64,000 nt of DNA, taken from Leucogyrophana mollusca. Lineage: Eukaryota; Basidiomycota; Agaricomycetes; Boletales. The notes beneath the pieces were generated by a model, which did not search any database, was not told where the DNA came from, and saw only the letters and a program-made list of their open reading frames with translations. Shown in pieces: positions 24,092 to 35,100 of the stretch. The stretch is from the NCBI GenBank assembly GCA_021014945.1, contig MU266338.1:124001-188000 (forward strand), written 5' to 3'. The position numbers were made by a program, and so were the translations under genes. Each line of letters opens with the position of its first letter. Position 1 is the first letter of the stretch.

Positions 24092-25915
24092 ATGAGCAGT
24101 CTTCCCCGTAAACCAGACTTCGGTGGCCATGAACCAGGCGTGTGGCCTGATTCTGCAGATACCAGACGGCCTGTTGGCCGCCCGGCGCCAATGGCGCCTC
24201 CAGATCGCTACCGCGATTCTTACCGTCGCGATGAACGTGATTCAAGGGAGCGCAGTGACCGTCCGCATTACCCACATGGGCCATCCCACAGGGCCATGGA
24301 CTCGTATGTAGCTCCACCAGCTTACAAGGATCGAGAAGGTCAACGCCGAGACCACCACGAGAGGATGTATCAGGATTCATGGCCCCCGCCTCGAGAGCAG
24401 AGCTGGGAACCAGAAAGACGATCTCGAGACCGAGAATGGGAGAGCAGGGAGGAGAGGACGTGGGTCCCAAGAGCTGGCTATGATGCGGATAAGGCTCGAT
24501 CGTCAGAGCCTTCTCGGAGAGGCCACGATAGGGCTCGTTACGACGACGAACGAGCACATGTCAGAAGTGGGGACTATGACCGGGGACGAGGTCCAGAATA
24601 CGAGCGAGAAAGGGATTATGATAGATCAAAGGCGACCCATAGGCAGCCCCCGAGGCACGACAACGCGGTGCCCCCCTATCGGAGAGGCCGCAGTTCGTCA
24701 CGATCCCCTCCACGCTCAGGTACGCGCCCTTTTCGCATTGCTGGTTGCGGACATCCCTAAACTGTGTGCAGGTTCCTCTAGCTATCCTGCCGAGCGGTAC
24801 AAAAGTAATCGGCCCGCTCGACGATCACCTTCTCCTCAAAGCCATTTACCACGAAGGAACCTTTCTCGAAGCACAGCCGACGGGATGTCTCGAAGATCGT
24901 CACCCCGAGGCCGTGCCCCATTGGAGTCGCATCGTTCGTTTGCCGCTGATTCTCGCTCTCCAGCTCGCTCCCCGCATTACGAACGTCGTTCAGAAAGGTT
25001 TGACGAGGAACCAGTGCAACGAAAGCGTAGTCGGAGCCGCAGCCCTCCTCGGGAAACTGGTCAACATTCCAGACCCCATTCTCGAGCATCGTATCGAGAC
25101 CCAAGGAGTGAGCTAGATTCGCGTAGCGACAGGCCGGTCGAATCAAATGATCATCACTTGCTGACTCCGTTACCACCAGCGAGAAGCCCGCCATCACAAG
25201 CGTCGTTACTGAACGACGTAAGTTCAGATCCTGTACAACCACCCGACGAGCTACAGACGGAGAATTCGGCTCCCGCTGTACCTGAAGCGGTAGCAGAACC
25301 CGTCCAATCTGAGGTCTACACGGACAAGGGCAAATCAAAAGATGCGGTAGTCGAACATGATGCCGAGGGCGACGTAAAGATGCGGTCGCGCTCAACCTCT
25401 CCGCCCAGACTGGTCCGCACTCCGCGTTCTCCTCCACGACACCCCCGCAATTATGTTAAAACCCCTCCCTTGCTCACCCCCTCTGCACCACCCCATCCAA
25501 GCCAACAGCTGAACACAAACTTTCCGCCAAAGTCAGATGGTCCAGTCCAAGATACAGTTCCAGAAAAGCTGCCAGCGGCACCCAAAGCCCCTTCGTTGCC
25601 TCAAATCCCAAAGCGCGACCCCTTACCCAACTATACCGCTTCGTATGAGGCCGAGGTATGTTCTGATATTGATCGTACCGACCGTTGGTCGTGCTCACGT
25701 CATCACTCCTCCAGATAGCTCGTATTGAAGCCCACCGAGCCCATATTACCGCTGAGTACGCACAGGTGGCAAAGGCGACTCGGCGAGCATTGCATGAACT
25801 TGAGCTAGCGACCATAGAACTGCGGGTGGCCCAGGGTCGTCGGGAGATCGCAGAAACCCATCGAAAAAAGGCAAACTTGGGAATGCTTGGCATTGATGCA
25901 GAGACCACCGCGTAA
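24092..25915 (+). CDS. RS-rich nuclear protein, uncharacterised
   Basis: Exons 24092-24719, 24772-25655 and 25715-25915 join in frame. The product of about 570 residues is extremely rich in Arg, Ser, Asp, Glu and Pro: first RD/RE repeats (RYRDSYRRDERDSRERSDR), then true RS/SP clusters (RRGRSSSRSPPRS, KRSRSRSPPRE, RSRSTSPPRLVR), then a Pro-rich segment. The last 65 residues form a predicted coiled coil (YAQVAKATRRALHELEL). No RNA-recognition motif was found, so it is RS-like rather than a classical SR protein. A splicing or CDK-linked nuclear role is inferred from composition and from the divergent cyclin L neighbour; nothing proves it. Confidence 0.82.
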
Positions 25916-26436
25916 AAGCGCACTCGGTGAGCGGAGACTGCTTAAAACTGGTAGTATAATATATTGCGGAGCTACCACTTGGGTGCTTGTACACACACCC
26001 AACGAGGGATACAACCTAAGACTGTGGTATTTTATCGCACACAATGTGCGTCCGACTGGGGTCCATAGGCAGGGCACAGTAGAATCCGTGTGTCTGGCCA
26101 GAAGATGTGAGCCTGGTGATGTCCGCCGACGTTTCAATGACAAGTTCTCGTACCTGCATGGCTTCGAATAGTTTGGTGGAATACATTTGCAGCTGAACGA
26201 CACGTTGTGAGGACGACAGTTCGACGAGTCTGGTGGGTGTAAGAGTTAAGTACTCACAATGATGCATTCGCGACCCTTTTCTCCACCTTCTCGACAGATC
26301 TCAGACTGAGGCGCTCCGCGCTCGCTGTCGAACGTGTATCTTCCGTCTCGGCGTTGCTGTCGGTGCGACAATGTAAGTGTGGGTGTAGTTGTTAACGCGG
26401 GTCCGTGCTGAACAACAGGCATTAAACGATTCTTAC
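25916..26436. other. possible continuation of a small minus-strand gene
   Basis: Holds two further possible exons of the candidate starting at 26487: one near 26372-26265, and one with LQMYSTKLFEAMQ near 26193-26155. The frames can be joined in more than one way. Confidence 0.3.
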
Positions 26437-26487
26437 GGAAATGAACGTGTTGAGCGTATCCTCCGCCTTCTGTGCGTCGGATGGCAT
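26437..26487 (-). CDS. first exon of a small uncharacterised gene
   Basis: ATG at 26487 gives MPSDAQKAEDTLNTFIS up to a good GTAAGA donor. The following introns are 45-80 bases with normal AG ends. The likely second exon encodes a charged helix (SVEKVEKRVANASL in one frame) and the third LQMYSTKLFEAMQ. The whole would be a coiled-coil protein of about 100 residues. I do not recognise it; the exon order and the stop are uncertain. Confidence 0.35.
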
Positions 26488-26724
26488 GGTTTGCGAATAA
26501 TAATATGAGCGCCTTGAAACCGATTCCGAGGCGACGATTTGCGGAAACGTGACGTAGTTACAACGACGGGGGTCACGAAAAAAACAACCCCCATTCTCGC
26601 CTACAAGTTCCGCTCGCTTCCGCCATCAGTTTCTCCACACCAATAACAGTCATTTCCACCATTTTGTCCACCTTAGACTGCCGTCATAGACTACGTCTAC
26701 GTAGTTCGCTTCGGGCTTCCCAGG

Positions 26725-27072
26725 ATGCCTGGGACACTCACAGGTTATATAGTTCGCTTTAAGTGTCTGGCATGGAATGCAGCTGCTCGGGCCTTATGCA
26801 CTGAGCAAGACCCTATCGATGCAGTAAGTTACACACACGCTTTTGTTTTTAGCTTTTGATATCCCTTCTTGAACACACTCCTGAAACCTGCGGTCTAGCC
26901 CCCCTATGTGATAGGTCCTTTGCTGGTAACTGCAATTGGTGCAGCTCAGAGATCCTTCTCACCAGCCTCGCGACGCGAGTCTTCCTCCTTTCAGGTTGGA
27001 ATCACTATAACAGTCGTGAGCGGCCATCAAAAACGGCACAAGGCGTTGTGGCAAGAGCCTGGCACAGCCTAA
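26725..27072 (+). CDS. possible small protein, convergent with SNZ
   Basis: ATG at 26725 opens MPGTLTGYIVRFKCLAWNAA up to a GTAAGT donor. After an intron ending at CTAG near 26897 the frame continues PPYVIGPLLVTAIGAAQRS to a stop at 27070-27072. The product of roughly 100 residues has one hydrophobic stretch and no family I know. The stop lies only eight bases from the end of the SNZ gene on the other strand, which is tight. Plausible splice sites favour a gene; lack of homology does not. Confidence 0.3.
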
Positions 27073-27079
27073 CTGAGAC

Positions 27080-28644
27080 TTACATCGTTAGACCGACCAT
27101 TGGAGCACCCAAATCCTCCGATACCTGGAGTTTGTGAGTTTGTATGCGTAAGTGGGACAGCTGTATCAAGCTAGCGTTTTCCTACCTCGGCAAGGACCTT
27201 TGGGTTATTGAAGTGCGTCACCTGGCAATATATTACTCGGAACATATTCATGTGAAAGAGCTGGATAAAAACGTACGGCTTGTACAATTGCTCGTGCCCG
27301 TTTCGCAGGGTCACCCGACTGTTTTGGATCAATAGTCATCAGTGCATGGCTACAATGTAGCTAAATGGAATATGGCGTACATGGAAGATGCCCGAACCAA
27401 CGAAAACTACCAAGGTGATAAAATTAGCCGGTGGGTGTTGCGGCGCTACAAAACGCCTGCCTACCTCCATCGCATCCAAGCTGCATCATTAAAGCTGCAT
27501 CAGCTGGGATCATTCGGCCGCTGCGTGTCAGCCGGAGTGCTTTATAAATCCGATTTGTGACAGAACCACACACCAGGCGTAGCAATGCCACCAGCCGCGA
27601 AGTTGACTACTGGCAGCCTTTTGAGCCGTGCGGCCTCCTTCAAAAGATGGAAAGGGGCCTGTATGTCTTTCGCGTAGGCGTACAGCTCCTCTTCGTTCAT
27701 AACGCTTGCCTTCCTGATCTCACTCATCACGGAGCGTTGATGGCGCACTGCCTCTACCACATTGCCCGTTCCAGCCTCTCCTTTGGTCCGGATGAACGCC
27801 GCGCCCTCGGAAATGCGCCGCAGGGCTTCGCCGAGATTGCGCGCACCACAAACAAAAGGGACTTTAAAATTGTGTTTGTTGATGTGATGCTCTTCATCGG
27901 CGGGTGTGAGGACCTCCGACTCGTCGATATAGTCAATTCCGATGGATTGCAGGATCTACAAATGCCGGCGATGTTTCAGCAAGGCTGAACCTAAACCCTC
28001 TAGGACAGCTGCGTACCTGCGCCTCAACAAAGTGACCGATGCGGACCTTCGCCATGACAGGAATGGTGACCGCATCAACGATGGATTTAATCATAGCTGG
28101 GTCACTCTGGTACCGCATCAGCAAACTTGCTCACCGCGCAGGCCGAGGCCGACGGCTGCTGGGAATGCATCTTACCATCCTAGATACACCCCCCTCTGCT
28201 CTGATGTCTGCAGGTACGCGTTCAAGGGCCATGACGGCACATGCCCCTGCCTCCTCGGCGATACGTGCCTGAACGAGGGATCACAGGTATATCAGCCGGA
28301 CAGGGAGCCCTTTGGCCGCGAAAAGGGATCATCCTACCTGTTCAGCATTCACGACATCCATAATGACACCACCCTGGCAAGTTCCGAGCACGATATAAGA
28401 CTGACACTAGACTGCAAAACAGTCATATTTCATACCTTGAGCATTTGCGCAAGGCCAGATTTCACCTGCGATGGGATCAGCTTTAGGTAAAGTACAATGG
28501 ACCATGATGGCTACGAACCCCGAAAGTGCCCAAGCTGCTGTTTCCGCCATCCCGCTGCGAAGATCTTGGAGGTACCGCAGCGGTCCCAGATGGTCCGTTT
28601 GCAGCAGGCGGCGCGGAAGGGGTGGTAGACACGGGGGTACTCAT
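27080..28644 (-). CDS. pyridoxal 5'-phosphate synthase, PdxS/SNZ/PDX1
   Basis: Makes vitamin B6 (PLP) from ribose 5-phosphate, glyceraldehyde 3-phosphate and ammonia supplied by a SNO/PDX2 glutaminase. The ATG at 28644 opens a Ser/Pro-rich leader ([17 protein letters not shown]) ahead of the barrel. Spliced exons give [66 protein letters not shown] (the catalytic lysine region), [81 protein letters not shown] and a short tail ending GAPMVGLTM at 27080. About ten introns, all in frame. In yeasts SNZ and SNO are adjacent and divergent; no SNO-like glutaminase is visible upstream here. Confidence 0.95.
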
Positions 28645-29666
28645 TATACCGATTCGACTCCGAGTGGATAGATATGAAGTTAGATTGCCTCGTTGTCGAT
28701 GCTTGTAGGAAAAACTGAGGATGATTGTTCTTGACTCAGTTCAGCGGAATGGGCACGGAGCGGGCACGGAAGGAAGCCGGCCGCAAAAATAAAATAAAAT
28801 GTGTCCCAGTCACAAGATGATATAAACGTCAATTCTGTGACCCACCTAACCTCGAAACTCGCCTATAGGAGTGCTGGGAATCACATTTCCACTGCTGATC
28901 ATCATCTACATCGTGATTACTGTAACCGCTTCATGATGCCTTGCGGCGAAGCTGGAGAACCGTCACGCGACGCAGCGTGGTGGTCTGATTGATCGCACCA
29001 AGTGCCAGAACTCGGGTAGATACGAAGCTGCATTTGTGCGCGAATACGCCCATAAAAATAAAGCAGCCGTCTGCCCCACACTGAAAGGCCTCCACGCATG
29101 AGTCCACAAGGGCACACAATCACAGTCCTGTGCATTGTACCTTTCACTGTCAAAGACACTGGCTTGCCGATGAATGACAGAGGTTAAAGCTATCAACATC
29201 ATTCGGTGACCCGACGCCAAGTGTAAGTGCACATTGACATCGCCCCCTGCTATCAATTTCAATATTTACGGCCTGGATGCCCTGTCGATGGCGCAGCAGT
29301 CCAGCGTCCTGTACCCGGGAGGTCCCATAGCAGCCAAGGGGGTGGGTGCTCACCTGTTATATTCCTGTTGAGCCTGGGTTTCAAGCCATCATCGAGGGAA
29401 TATCGGGTTGACGGGAGCGATGGCTCGAGGAACTTTCCAGTACAACCTCGACCAGCTTATAACGAAGATAGGTAGCAATTGCCAGTGGGACGTGCCCGTT
29501 CCGTAATAAAATGAGGAGAGATCCGGGCTCCGGGGTAAGTTGTGGTGCCAACGACGTTACCTCGCTGTGACAGGACTTGGATAGAACTTGACTGATTTGG
29601 AAAGCTTCCCGTGGTGTCCGTGCAGAAGATAACAATGGAAGACAAGTGACGAGGCATGTGCGTAAA
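28645..29666. other. 1-kb stretch with unassigned minus-strand open frames
   Basis: Lies between SNZ and mL49. Minus-strand stretches such as 29381-29635 and 29150-29353 are open but show no family. Specifically, no glutaminase triad motif of a SNO/PDX2 protein was seen. Confidence 0.35.
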
Positions 29667-30134
29667 CTAAAAGCCCTTCGTCATGAGCCATTTCATGACA
29701 TCGTTTTTCCATCGACCACCTGTTAGGACCAGGTGTCTCTGCCCGATGGTCTCTACTTTTAGTCGGCTCGCCTCGGGTGAGCCGTGTTTGAATAGAGATT
29801 GTTGGAGTTCATTGGCCAGCGCCTGGATGGGGAATAGCAGGGTGAGACAATTAGCGATTGCGGGAGCGCTGATGGAACTGAGACAGGCACTCGCCGTGAT
29901 TTGGCCTTCCACATTACGGATTAGAACAAGATGCTTGGTACCACCGTTACGAACATCCGTGTAAACAGGCAATGAACCACGAGAATTGCGGCGCAAAAAA
30001 TACGGATAGCGCACTTCTACCGCCTGGTGGGCTGTGGAGTTGGCTGCAGGTGATTCACGTGTAGCAGCGAGGAGTTGGGAGTAAAATCGCGTGTTTCGCA
30101 CCGGACCGAGCAGATGACTGAAACGCCTAAACAT
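29667..30134 (-). CDS. mitochondrial large-subunit ribosomal protein mL49 (Img2-like)
   Basis: Component of the mitochondrial large ribosomal subunit. The ATG at 30134 begins a basic mitochondrial leader (MFRRFSHLLGPVRNTRFYSQ). The core family sequence is VEVRYPYFLRRNSRGSLPVY, RNGGTKHLVLIRNVEGQ, then ALANELQQSLF and the C-terminal LVLTGGRWKNDVMKWLMTKGF. Between GQIT and ALANEL lie 72 bases (29894-29823) that can be read through without a stop but have no counterpart in the family. They begin GCGAGT, end CAG and contain CTAAT, so I treat them as a GC-AG intron. Without it the protein is 155 residues; spliced, 131. Confidence 0.92.
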   Translation of the reverse strand: MFRRFSHLLGPVRNTRFYSQLLAATRESPAANSTAHQAVEVRYPYFLRRNSRGSLPVYTDVRNGGTKHLVLIRNVEGQITASACLSSISAPAIANCLTLLFPIQALANELQQSLFKHGSPEASRLKVETIGQRHLVLTGGRWKNDVMKWLMTKGF

Positions 30135-30902
30135 CGATGCTGGCTACAGTGATAACTAAAGAAAGATTGGAAATATCAAGATGAGTGAGAACCGAGGTTT
30201 GCTGTCCATCACTATGGTTCCTGAACGACGTGGTATCAAACTCACTGGGGTCAGAACTAGGAGTAAGAACGCCGTAAGACCGCGCGGTGAATAGGACGCA
30301 GACAGGTAAGATGGTGTGATTTTTGACGGGCGATGCTGAGATTGAGCGCCGCCAAACTGCGCTGGTGTACGAGCCAAAAAGGAGGAGCGAATTTGCGGTT
30401 GTGGTTCGCAAGGCCAGAAGAAACCGGAGCCAGTGATCGGGAATTGAAATATAATAGAATGTGGCGCGGACATGTCTGCGATGTTCCCCTTGTGATGGCC
30501 AAAGTTCGACGGGATCGCTTATTACAGGTCAAAAAAAGGATTGGCGTCTCAAAAAAACACACAGAGGAACAGCCAATGTACAGCCTGGATCCGTCAGATT
30601 GCCCAGCGCCTGCTAACTAAAGCTCCCCCTGATATCTGTCACGTCTCGCTGGGAATCCCGGTCAAGTGGAGCATGCTGGGCTGTTGCCGCCTTGGTCTCA
30701 TATGTAGCCCTGCTCTGCCGGACACTATATCCATGCGGCCCAGGGTAATTGCATTCAAGAACCTTACGTAGCCATGGCGTTCCTGCTCTATCGCTTTATC
30801 CGACTCGGTTCTGTCTCACTCCAGTCCAGAGTCATATAAAACTCGCAATCAACCGCCCCATGTCCGTCTTTCTTCCCTGCCCCACCTCCTAACCCTCCTA
30901 CC
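30135..30902. other. divergent intergenic region (mL49 / Ser-Pro-rich gene)
   Basis: No gene supported. It should contain promoters for both neighbours. C/T-rich tracts near 30860-30895 precede the plus-strand ATG at 30903, as is common in fungal promoters. Confidence 0.4.
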
Positions 30903-31681
30903 ATGTCCTCCTCCTCTGACTTTCTCCCTCTAGCTGGTCTATCTTTGCAGGACTCGCAGTCCTCTTTAAATTCTGACCATTGGTCAGCTCACCCAACTCG
31001 CTCGGAGCGTACTATATTGCGCACTTTTTCTTATCCATCGCACGATAACGATCACCCAAGCTACCCATCGCCCTTGGATGGCTTTGGTCCCGTGTGGCCA
31101 TCGCACGAGGCTGATTCTTTTTTCTTTGGGTCGTCATCTTCCTTTCTCTCCTCACCGTGGAGAAATCTGGCCCTCCCTCCCAACAAAGGGAAATCAACGC
31201 ACGATGGGCCATATATTGGATCACTCTTGCCCGAGCTAGAATGTAAGCCATTGGAATCACCCGTTCATTGCGGGAAGATATGCTAAATTTAGTCACCGCA
31301 GTCCCTCCTTCTCCTTCTGACACCTGTTCGTCTATATCGACCGATATATCACCCTCACCAGCCCCAAACACAATCCGTGTCGTGTGTGACGTCCCTCTAG
31401 TGGCTCCGCGTCCGCTTCCCTACCATTCACCGACATTCCTCCAATTCGATCTCCCGGACGTGGGCGAGGATCTTTCGCATCCCCCATACACCCAGCGACC
31501 TTCCAAGCGCAAGCGTGAGACAGACGAAGCTGTGGAGGAGCAGCTGTGCGCCAAGCGCCATGCTACCCTTGATCACTGCTTGCCTCATGTTCAGCGCCAC
31601 AGCGCTGGCCATACATTCACTGCACACGTAAATGGCCGCTCCCGTGTGCCTGGGGACGGGCACCGACATCGCCGGCGTTAG
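30903..31681 (+). CDS. Ser/Pro-rich protein, uncharacterised
   Basis: ATG at 30903 (MSSSSDFLPLAGLSLQDSQ). A 65-base intron starting GTAAGC at 31241 joins the frame to PPSPSDTCSSISTDISPSPA. The product is disordered, rich in Ser, Pro and Asp, with a basic cluster RPSKRKRETDE that could be a nuclear signal, and a His/Cys-containing tail to a stop at 31679-31681. A further intron from 31630 to 31695 would give a different C-terminus (FMILSRALGAPSF). No DNA-binding domain found. It might be a transcriptional regulator, but composition is the only hint. Confidence 0.6.
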
Positions 31682-32187
31682 GGGGCCTCACACCAGTTTA
31701 TGATTCTTTCACGTGCCTTAGGTGCACCATCATTCAAACCGCACAACGGTGTGTACTTCGCATTGATCTCTCGCACGTACGCATGGCTGATTGGCACCGA
31801 CAACGCAAGGTTTACGCGCCGCTGTTGCCCGTCAGAGCACATTCATTGTCCCTGTACTATCCAGGAACTTCAACCGCAGACGCAGTCGATGGGCAGAGAT
31901 GTAGAAACAGCTGCATAACTTCCTTTCCGACTGTGTTCTATGCTTCAATCCAACGCATGTCATATATTAGTTCTCGCCTTAGCATCTCGCAAACATACAT
32001 TACCGCACGCCTTCCACAATCATACTTGGCATTGTTCATCGCATGTCCTTACTTATTTGCTATCTGTCCATAACTACCGTCAATCATGTTGCGCTGAATT
32101 CAAGAATACAATGTGGATACGTTGTGGATACAATCAGAATGCTACAAAACGATGTGTGTGTGATGAAACTAGTGAAGTGAGAGGTAA
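31682..32187. other. convergent 3' region before Argonaute
   Basis: No supported gene. Holds the 3' regions of the Ser/Pro-rich gene and of Argonaute, plus a possible alternative last exon of the former. Confidence 0.4.
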
Positions 32188-35100
32188 CTACATGAAGAAC
32201 ATCTTCTGTGCCATGTTTCGGTGCTGTTGTCTGAATCCATTTTTCCAGGCCCCAAGATCAAACGTGTTGCTGCTCCCGCTCGAGACGGTAGCGGCGTCGT
32301 CATACCGCATGTTAGGGTCAAAGTGGAATGCACCACGCGCACATATAATCTGTGATAGTTCAGTTCAAAATTATGGTGGAGGAAGATGGGAATATGTAGG
32401 GTACGTACGTCGGCATCTGTTACCGACCGTGTCATTACTACAGCACAGATGGAAAGACAAAGTTGCGCTCACAGTATACTGGGGCGGGAATAGATACCGA
32501 GCGCGTCGCGCGTGCGTAGGCATGACAAAGAGTGAACGCCAGTTCTTGAAGGCTGTAAGAGGTTGGTAAGAACAGCCACAAACATGGAAATATTAACTCG
32601 TACTCGTCGGTGTTGCCCTTGTAGATGTCGTCCCTCAAGACCACATAGTGGCTTGGGCGAGAAGCTACGTAACTGGTTGGCCCCTAGCTCGAACGAACAG
32701 CTGGGTGGGCTACTTACTGCCAAGAAGGCCACCGTGAGACTGGAGATAGAAGTCTTGTGCAACTGGATTTCCGATGCCCTGGTCTGCCACGAACCCAGCT
32801 GGGCAATTGCCGCTCCTGTCTCCTTCGTTCCTGTTTATGGTATTTCATCAGTGTCACACAAATTCAGATGAAGCGGGTCAACGTACTGTTGCTTCGGGAA
32901 GAACCTTACGTGGTGTCTGTGCGAAGAGAAGCTGAGAATGTTTTCTTTGGAAGTATACTGGCGCGCACCGTTTTCCGACGACAATGAACGTGATCGGCGG
33001 CTTGGGAGACGTGACCTTGTACCTCGTCCATACCGCATCAATCGCATCTGTAGAGAGGATCAGGCCTTTGTATGCCGAAATCGCTGATTAGAGATAGCAC
33101 CTTCAATTTCCTTGATCTCCGCTTTGCCGACAGCCTCGTACTCCCCTTCGCTGAGACCATCACGGAAGAACACAATCTTCGATGGAGGACCCTTGTTTTT
33201 GCTGCCAAACTGGTCGATGGCTCTCTGTGACTAGGGTGAGCCAAAGGAAAACGCTGGCGGAACTTCTTACTTACACACATGAGGTTCTTCAGATCGTCAA
33301 TCTTTTCCAGTCGAGGCCTCTGAATTGCGATGAAGGCACTGTATTCCACAGCATATCTGTCGTGTGAGAAAACCAATGAAGCCACCGACGGCTGAGTGTT
33401 GACGCCAGGCCCAGGGTGACCAATGTCAGCACCTGCAGTATACTTCCTTAGCAAGTCATCCTGTAGCCAGTGACAGCACCTACCGACAATCATGTACGGT
33501 GCCGCTGCTAGTTTATTAAGTGCCGACGACCTCGGCATCGAGTTAACGCCCCCCAACTTGGCATTGATCCTGCGATACACAAACGTCAGTGCGTATTACC
33601 GGGCTCTAAGGCGGGACATACTTAAGTGCGACGTTATTGCAGTACTGGCTGTCATTTTTCCCCACTGCCTTTGTTACCTTGTCCTCTCGCTGGCCGGGTC
33701 AGCAATGTGAACACCGATTGACTCGTCGAAGACCTACCACGCATTGCGTTGATATCTACAGTGCCAGCCCTGAGTTAGGACAATGTGGCAGGATAACTTA
33801 TCCACTTACGCCATTGATCACATCGCCCCACTGTTTCACTGCCAAGCGTATATCCGCGGCATTAGATGGTAAAATTACAAGGATCAGGTCCGGAAGAGAC
33901 GGTGGCTGGCCAGGTGGTCCCGGCTTGACCAGGCGTCTACACACTTCATCGAGATCCTACCAAACATGAGTATTGACGGACGTGATGCGTCAAAGAATGG
34001 ATTTTACCCTGGTGGCAGACACTCCATTGCCGAGTTGGAAAACAGGTGGCATAACGTCTAGGATAAGTTTAGGATGGACGATGCGTCAGAAACATAAATA
34101 CTGTCAATGGAAGAATTGGTAATGATCGAGATACTTACTCATGCCTGTACACACAAGGTTGTGTTAAACAAAAGTAAAAGCGCATTAACGACACGGGACT
34201 GACCGAGCTTCTTGCAACAGTCGGTGAGCAGCTTGACGAATGCTTCCGCTCGTTGCTCCCTCCCTTGGGCTTTAAGGCTGAAGTCGATGACTCCCCAGCT
34301 TGTGATAGGTTTTGGAATAGCAAATTGTTGGCGAAGGACATTCCACGATCCGGAGGCCGGTTTCTGTGCAAATTTTGAGAAAGCAACATGCATGCGTGGC
34401 TAGATCAACATACAACCGGCCGCGCGTCCCTGCCATACATTACGTCAGGCGTCGACAAAACCCGGCCTGTGATTGAGACGGGCTGTCCAGAAATTACCAT
34501 CCCTGCATCAAGGAGGTACGGCGAGTTGTGATAATCGAGCACCTGGGACAGCGATAAGAGCCGGCAATTTGATTTCCGTATCCACTTACTGGGGTCTGCT
34601 GGTTTCCTCCGTGCCCGCCGCCACCGCAAATCATGTCTAAGCGTTCGTGAGGTTTCTGCGTAGAGAATGATACCATTTCTTTGGTGTGCTCTGGACCTAG
34701 CTTCTTCTTATATTGTTGTCCGGGAACGATGGTACAGAGCTCGGCGGGGACTACAATGGCCCTCTCCTCTTTTTTGCTGCCGATTTGGATCCCAAAGATA
34801 TCAGGGAACCTAAGAGTCCGGTTATAATTTTGCTGGAAGTAATCCTAACGATCTCGTGATCAACGGTGAATACATAGTTGTAAGAAGGGATACTCACCTT
34901 GACGGTGGTGGGGATCACGTGTCCGTCTCTAGATTCCCTCTCGAACGGATAGTGACCGGCGTTGGCTATGATTCCCCTGATTTCCTTTGTGCCCTTACGA
35001 TGAGCAAAGGTTACTTTGACATTCTTGAGGAAACTCTTAAGCTCCCGTAGTCGGGGACTACCTTCCGGTAGAACGAGGGCCCGTGGATTCGACTCTCGTA

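Noticed and set aside
24778..25437. Minus-strand 219-residue frame
   Set aside because: It is antisense to the RS-rich gene. The low-complexity Arg/Ser codons leave the opposite strand open by chance.
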